From: HGM12587 sp945786935
Lineage (GTDB): Bacteria > Bacillota > Clostridia > Lachnospirales > Lachnospiraceae
Direction: 5' to 3'
Length of the DNA stretch: 6,977 bases
Assembly: GCA_945786935.1 (NCBI GenBank)
Contig: CALZFY010000099.1
Location: 1-6,977 of the forward strand
The translations under genes were made by a program, and so were the position numbers. Each line of letters opens with the position of its first letter. The stretch's first letter is position 1. Under the pieces are notes generated by a model. That model did no database searches, was not told the DNA's origin, and worked only from the letters and a program-made list of their open reading frames with translations. Shown here one piece after another: positions 5,538 to 6,977 of the stretch.

Positions 5538-5606
5538 ATGGAATATCGAAGTGGGAAAAACCAGTATATAAAAGCATTTAAGAAAACAAAAAAGAGAAAG
5601 GAATAA
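5538..5606 (+). CDS. Possible 22-residue lysine-rich small protein or leader
   Basis: ATG 5538 follows AAAGGA at 7-bp spacing and opens 22 codons ending in TAA at 5604-5606, only 6 bp before the DUF1349 start. Nine of the 22 residues are Lys or Arg, concentrated in the second half (KAFKKTKKRKE), so the product would be strongly basic. The end of this frame includes the AAAGGAA ribosome site of the DUF1349 gene, so translating it could influence that gene. I recognise no family. The high A content could equally produce a Lys-rich frame by chance, so this is tentative. Confidence 0.35.
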   Translation: MEYRSGKNQYIKAFKKTKKRKE

Positions 5607-5612
5607 TTTAAA

Positions 5613-6221
5613 ATGAAAATAAATAAAGAACAATGGAACTGGACAAGAGAGCCTAAAGATTTTTTTATTTCAGAAGAAAAGATAGAGATCATTACAAATC
5701 CACATACTGATTTGTGGCAGAGAACATATTATCATTTCAGAAATGACAATGCGCCTGTTCTACAGATGAAAACATCAGAAAAGTTCTTTTCTTTTGTAGT
5801 GAAGACAGAATTTGAGAGTAAAGTGCGTTTTGACCAGTGTGGTGTGGTTATGTACCTTGATAGCGAGAACTGGCTGAAAGGTTCTATCGAATATGAAAAC
5901 GAGGAGTTTCAGCATCTTGGAAGTGTAGCAACGAATAACGGATATTCTGATTGGGCAACAACAGAAATTGATGCAGGAATAAAATCTATGTGGTACAGGT
6001 TCAGCAGGCGTGAGGATGATTACTGCATCGAGTGTTCTGAGGACGGAATTAAGTATAAGCAGATGAGAATCTGTCATATGTATAAAGCTACGGAAGAAAT
6101 ACAGTTCGGAATCTATGCATGCAGTCCTGAAGATTCTTCATTCAAGGCTACCTTTACCAATATGGAAATAACAGATTGTAAGTGGCTGGCACACGATGGT
6201 CAGGCACCAGATAGCGAATAA
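5613..6221 (+). CDS. DUF1349 domain protein (concanavalin A-like fold)
   Basis: This is a 202-residue protein that is one complete DUF1349 domain, a beta-sandwich in the concanavalin A-like lectin/glucanase superfamily. Some members are annotated as regulators of enolase or sugar-related proteins, but no firm biochemical role is known. Recognisable blocks are HTDLWQRTYYHFRNDNAP (31-48), KVRFDQCGVVMYLDSENWLK (70-89), NNGYSDWATT (108-117), FSRREDDYCIECSEDG (130-145) and FGIYACSPEDSSFKATF (165-181). There is no signal peptide or membrane segment, so it should be cytoplasmic. Length is normal for the family. ATG 5613 has AAAGGAA at about 9-bp spacing. It lies about 100 bp after the TraX gene and 27 bp before the DUF2200 gene. 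Confidence 0.9.
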   Translation: MKINKEQWNWTREPKDFFISEEKIEIITNPHTDLWQRTYYHFRNDNAPVLQMKTSEKFFSFVVKTEFESKVRFDQCGVVMYLDSENWLKGSIEYENEEFQHLGSVATNNGYSDWATTEIDAGIKSMWYRFSRREDDYCIECSEDGIKYKQMRICHMYKATEEIQFGIYACSPEDSSFKATFTNMEITDCKWLAHDGQAPDSE

Positions 6222-6248
6222 AATCATAAGTAATGGAGTTAAGTAAAC

Positions 6249-6599
6249 ATGGAGAACGAAAAAGTATTTGCTATGCCTTTTGCCAAAGTATATGGACTGT
6301 TGGTAGCAAAGGCAGAACGGAAAGGACGCAGCAAGGCAGAAGTTGAAGAAATTATCACCTGGCTTACCGGATACACTGCACAGCAGCTCGATGAGATCTT
6401 GGAGAGCGGGATTACCTACGGCGATTTCTTCCGTCAGGCTCCGTCTATGAATCCAAACCGCGAGAAAATTAAGGGCGTGGTATGTGGAGTCCGGGTAGAA
6501 AATGTTGAGGATCCGCTGATGCGTGAAATACGGTATCTCGATAAGCTGGTGGATGAACTTGCCAAGGGCAAGGAAATGGAGAAAATTCTGAGAAAGTAG
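6249..6599 (+). CDS. DUF2200 domain protein
   Basis: This is a 116-residue soluble protein matching DUF2200 over its whole length. Family blocks are VFAMPFAKVYGLLVAKAERKG (residues 6-26), EEIITWLTGY (33-42), the QAPSMNPNREKIKGVVCGVR segment (63-82), and the C-terminal ENVEDPLMREIRYLDKLVDE plus LAKGKEMEKILRK (84-116). No function is known for the family. The stretch at 59-82 ends in a conserved Cys79 in GVVCGVR. It is mainly helical by pattern and has no membrane segment. ATG 6249 has a modest TGGAG ribosome site. It follows the DUF1349 gene by 27 bp on the same strand, so it is possibly co-transcribed. A 203-codon minus-strand open frame over it is a shadow. Confidence 0.9.
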   Translation: MENEKVFAMPFAKVYGLLVAKAERKGRSKAEVEEIITWLTGYTAQQLDEILESGITYGDFFRQAPSMNPNREKIKGVVCGVRVENVEDPLMREIRYLDKLVDELAKGKEMEKILRK

Positions 6600-6688
6600 A
6601 TTTCCTAAAATGCTTTCTTTAGCAATAGAATTGAGAAATCGAAGTTTATAGGGCTGGTTAGAATATCCGGAAAGGTAAGAATTAGTAG

Positions 6689-6977
6689 ATGGGTTGGAAA
6701 GAAATTCTCGAAAAAAGGATGAAAGCACGAAGAAAAATTCTCTTCTCAAAGGATGACGACGTGATTATGTCGCTGAATCTGTTAATTAGTGATATGCCAA
6801 GAAGGGCTGTTGTCTTGTGGGCTTTGGAACTAGCTGAAGAATCTGTGATATTGCTTGAAACAAAATATCCTTTAGAGAAACGTCCCAGAACTGCATTGAC
6901 TATGACCCGGATGTGGGCTTTTGGTGAAGTAAAAATGCCTGTTGCGAAACATGCTATATTAGATTGTCATGCAGTTG
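6689..6977 (+). CDS. Imm5-like putative immunity protein, partial (window edge)
   Basis: An open frame of 96 codons runs off the window. ATG 6689 is the first start after an in-frame TAG (6686-6688), with GGAAAGG about 13 bp upstream; ATG 6719 is an alternative. The pattern LWALELAEESVILLETKYP (residues 43-61), then KRPRTALTMTRMWAFGEV (64-81) and AKHAILDCHAV (86-96), resembles the Imm5 'putative immunity protein' family. There the E..YP...RPR.A......W..GE core is followed by an Ala/His-rich helix. Imm5 was assigned by genome context to immunity against polymorphic toxins. No toxin is visible, and what follows is outside the window. Assignment is from motif memory, so it is moderately sure. 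No hairpin or clear promoter was found in the 89-bp gap before it. Confidence 0.66.
   Translation, partial: MGWKEILEKRMKARRKILFSKDDDVIMSLNLLISDMPRRAVVLWALELAEESVILLETKYPLEKRPRTALTMTRMWAFGEVKMPVAKHAILDCHAV

Noticed and set aside
6600..6688. Terminator or promoter in the gap after DUF2200
   Set aside because: Only a 4-5 bp stem (TGCT...AGCA) without a T-run, and a TTGAGA/TAGAAT pair with a 22-bp spacer; neither is convincing.
6138..6749. 203-codon minus-strand open frame
   Set aside because: It lies opposite the clear DUF2200 gene, the end of DUF1349 and the start of the Imm5-like gene, has no family features, and its Phe/Ser/Leu-rich composition is that of an antisense shadow.
1..6977. CRISPR array, tRNA, rRNA or riboswitch
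   Set aside because: No regularly spaced long repeats, cloverleaf-like sequence with conserved TTCGA-type loops, or known aptamer core was found by eye.

Overview
The window reads as a low-to-medium-GC Gram-positive genome, most like a gut Lachnospiraceae/Clostridia member. This is inferred from strong AGGAGG-type ribosome sites, sigma-A-like promoters, and the flavour of the IS3 element, VanZ, SPFH and DUF1349 proteins; no rRNA or tRNA gene is present to fix the taxon.

Left part (1-1760, minus strand): the left end of an IS3-family insertion sequence, with an intact OrfA and a frameshifted OrfB that runs off the window. It has landed in the gene of a BlaR1/MecR1-type M56 sensor-protease, cutting it just before the expected zinc-protease motif. 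Upstream in the same operon is an intact BlaI/MecI-type repressor. Its promoter carries two 16-18 bp dyads, one over the -35 and one at the start site, so the repressor probably controls its own operon. The sensor that should relieve repression is broken.

Middle (1760-4690, plus strand): an intergenic region with short phased repeats, then a VanZ-family membrane protein and a Cof-type HAD phosphatase, probably co-transcribed. Next comes a separately promoted pair: an SPFH/band-7 membrane protein and a 65-residue ribbon-helix-helix (Arc-like) protein. The promoter of this pair carries a perfect 10-3-10 dyad made of two self-palindromic TGATATCA boxes 11 bp apart over the -10. That is the geometry expected for cooperative ribbon-helix-helix dimers, so the last gene may autoregulate the pair. 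A hairpin closes the unit.

Right part (4690-6977, plus strand): a TraX-family multipass membrane protein, a 22-codon lysine-rich mini-ORF, a DUF1349 (concanavalin-like fold) protein, a DUF2200 protein, and the N-terminal 96 residues of an Imm5-like putative immunity protein cut by the window edge. These are close together on one strand, but I see no evidence of a shared pathway. The strongest system-level signals are the SPFH/ribbon-helix-helix pair with its operator and the disrupted repressor/sensor pair; neither can be called new from sequence alone.
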